Below are positions 62,541 through 64,000 of a DNA stretch of 64,000 bases, one piece after another. The notes beneath the pieces were generated by a model. It was given only the letters and a program-made list of their open reading frames with translations. It made no database searches and had not been told where the DNA came from. Position numbers and translations under genes: made by a program. Within the stretch, counting starts at the first letter, position 1; every line of letters starts with the position of its first letter. This DNA is from Parapristionchus giblindavisi. Taxonomy: Eukaryota > Nematoda > Chromadorea > Rhabditida > Diplogasteridae. The stretch covers positions 688,001-752,000 of the forward strand of contig CALSFV010000042.1 in NCBI GenBank assembly GCA_943737045.1, given 5' to 3'.

Positions 62541-62989
62541 TAAGAAAGGGCACAAAAGGAAAACAGAAATATACAAAAGATAGATACAAAAGAAGGAATT
62601 GAAGAATTGCCTAGAAAGAAACATCATCAATCATTCAATCATTCTGCTTTTGCTACAGTAATTACAATTGCAATTTAATGACCTTTATCAAGCACAGAAC
62701 CAATTGGGAGGGAACGGTTGCCACAGTAATTATTTTTATAAAAATCTAGTAATCTAAAAGAGTAATTATTTTTATTAAATTGGCCAATATGTGCATTCTG
62801 AAAGGCGAGCGCATTTAATCTTCCACATATGTTTTGAAGTGTGTTGCGTCCCAAGTGGAAAACCCTGAAGGTTAGGTTACTGCGAGAAGTTACCACATCC
62901 AGCGATCAATTGTCGTTGCCTGCCGTTCCCTACAGTAATCTTTTATTGTGATTAAATAAGAGAGATGATTATGATTTGAACATCATATG

Positions 62990-63402
62990 AAGTTTTCCTG
63001 GCAATGAGCAAGAGTGCTAACGAGTGTTTTCGATGCTTATTACGAATCCGTTTTCAGAAAATGCCTAATATGTAGACCTCTGTTTCGAGAAAATCGGTAT
63101 TGAAATTTGGCTTTTTTAATTCGAAAAGTCGTGAAGTTTCCTTCACAAACTATCTGGATTGCATCGGAATTTCCCAGCGATGGAAGGTAGACTACTACGA
63201 GTGTTTATAGGTGAGTTCACCAGCCCACCCGGAAGGTTTGCGCAGGAAACCAGACGAATTTCCTATTCAAAATATCGATTTCCTCGAAACTCAGGTCGAT
63301 TAGGGACTTTCTGTAAACGGATTCGTAATCAGCATCGAAAACTGATTCTAGTCATTGCCATCTCATATGGCCAGGACAAGTTGGGAGCATCCTCTTGTTG
63401 GA
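62990..63402. repeat. Family E hairpin, copy 3
   Basis: Left arm gcttattacgaatccgtttt ... cgagaaaatcggtattgaaa; right arm atcgatttcctcgaaactca ... caagttgggagcatcctctt. 62540-62990 holds fragments shared with 16660-16700 (cctttatcaagcacagaacc) and with the interior of the 46536 element (gtcccaagtggaaaaccct). Confidence 0.8.
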
Positions 63403-64000
63403 GCGATTGGTAGGGAAAGGGAGGGCGATTGCGAAAAACTATCTCGAATGTTCTCTTCACTCACATATACTTGAAAATAAAACGACAAAGCTGGTGTTTT
63501 TAAGTTGGATCAAGTCAGAAAGGCGAAAAATCGTTAATAAAATAAGGTTGTTGTTGAGAATTCATATTACACATATTTTTTCTTGCACTCGAACACTTTG
63601 TACTTGTTGAAACACCCTAGCTGTGTACGATAAATAAAAAAATTCGAACCTCAACTTTACAATTTTTCAGGTAGGTCGAGTTACAGGGTCCAGGACGACA
63701 TACAGTATCACTATTGGGAGGATAGAGTTGGGTTAAAAGATATATCAGGATACTCCAATTTGAGGATTGGGAATCTGAAACTGCAATAAAACTCTTATCC
63801 TTTACAGAAATTTTTCGAGAAACATCGCATTTTGAATGCAAAAAAAAGTTTTCATTCAATAACACATGACGAACAACATTTCCGGCCGTATCCTCAGTTG
63901 TGTTATTTGAAGAAGTCATTAGCAACCGATTGAAAAAAAAATTTACACGGTTGCTCAAAAACGAAGCGAGTTACATTCATTTGTAGTTGACCGTAAAAAA
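63403..64000. other. Window end, no supported gene
   Basis: 63740-63850 resembles 44690-44800 (tccaatttgaggattgggaa against caattggaggatggagaat), so it is probably another dispersed repeat. I see no exon structure. Confidence 0.4.

Overview
The window is nematode nuclear DNA. It is AT-rich, and its genes are split into small exons with TTTCAG-type acceptors and GT donors. It carries the C-terminal half of a Str-superfamily chemoreceptor, a family known only from nematodes. I cannot name the genus; the repeat content (hairpin MITEs, long foldback elements, tRNA-derived repeats) does not look like Caenorhabditis elegans. All gene models were spliced by hand, using splice consensus and reading-phase closure. 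No search was run.

Layout, left to right. 1-1.4 kb (+): 3' end of a seven-transmembrane chemoreceptor. 2.8-3.5 kb (+): a two-exon gene of unknown function. 9.5-4.4 kb (-): a nine-exon rhodopsin-like GPCR whose cytoplasmic tail reads through a MITE. 9.5-15.2 kb: intergenic repeats. 21.3-15.4 kb, 47.5-30.3 kb, 56.0-50.1 kb and 61.7-56.7 kb (all -): four paralogous secreted cysteine-rich genes, here called P1, P2, P3 and P4 in that coordinate order. A duplicated 3' fragment of P3 lies at 49.5-48.5 kb. 23.6-27.9 kb (+): a C-type-lectin/CUB gene, probably decaying. 62-64 kb: hairpin repeats only.

The four paralogs are the main biological content. Each starts with a signal peptide, followed by a module with the phospholipase A2 signature CCxxHDxCY and two further cysteine-rich modules. 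Twelve or thirteen exon positions and phases are the same in all copies. Exons D-E-F-G and H-I-J-K have the same phase pattern (1-1, 1-0, 0-0, 0-1) and the same C-x6-C spacing, so the protein looks like a PLA2-like fold tandemly multiplied inside the gene. Only the first module keeps His-Asp. P4 has Gln in place of the histidine. P2 lacks a findable exon C and has introns swollen to 17 kb by foldback elements.

The rest is dominated by mobile palindromes. I named them by letter: A and B (TTAA-ended hairpin MITEs), C (TAA target duplications, Harbinger-like), D (TGACGTCA-containing hairpins), E (hairpins with an LSFEEIDI reading frame), F, H, I, J, L, M, and several 0.5-2 kb foldbacks. Two hAT-type MITEs have exact 8-bp target duplications. 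Nested insertions give a relative order of arrival. MITEs touch gene structure repeatedly: they supply a GPCR tail, stop codons and splice sites.
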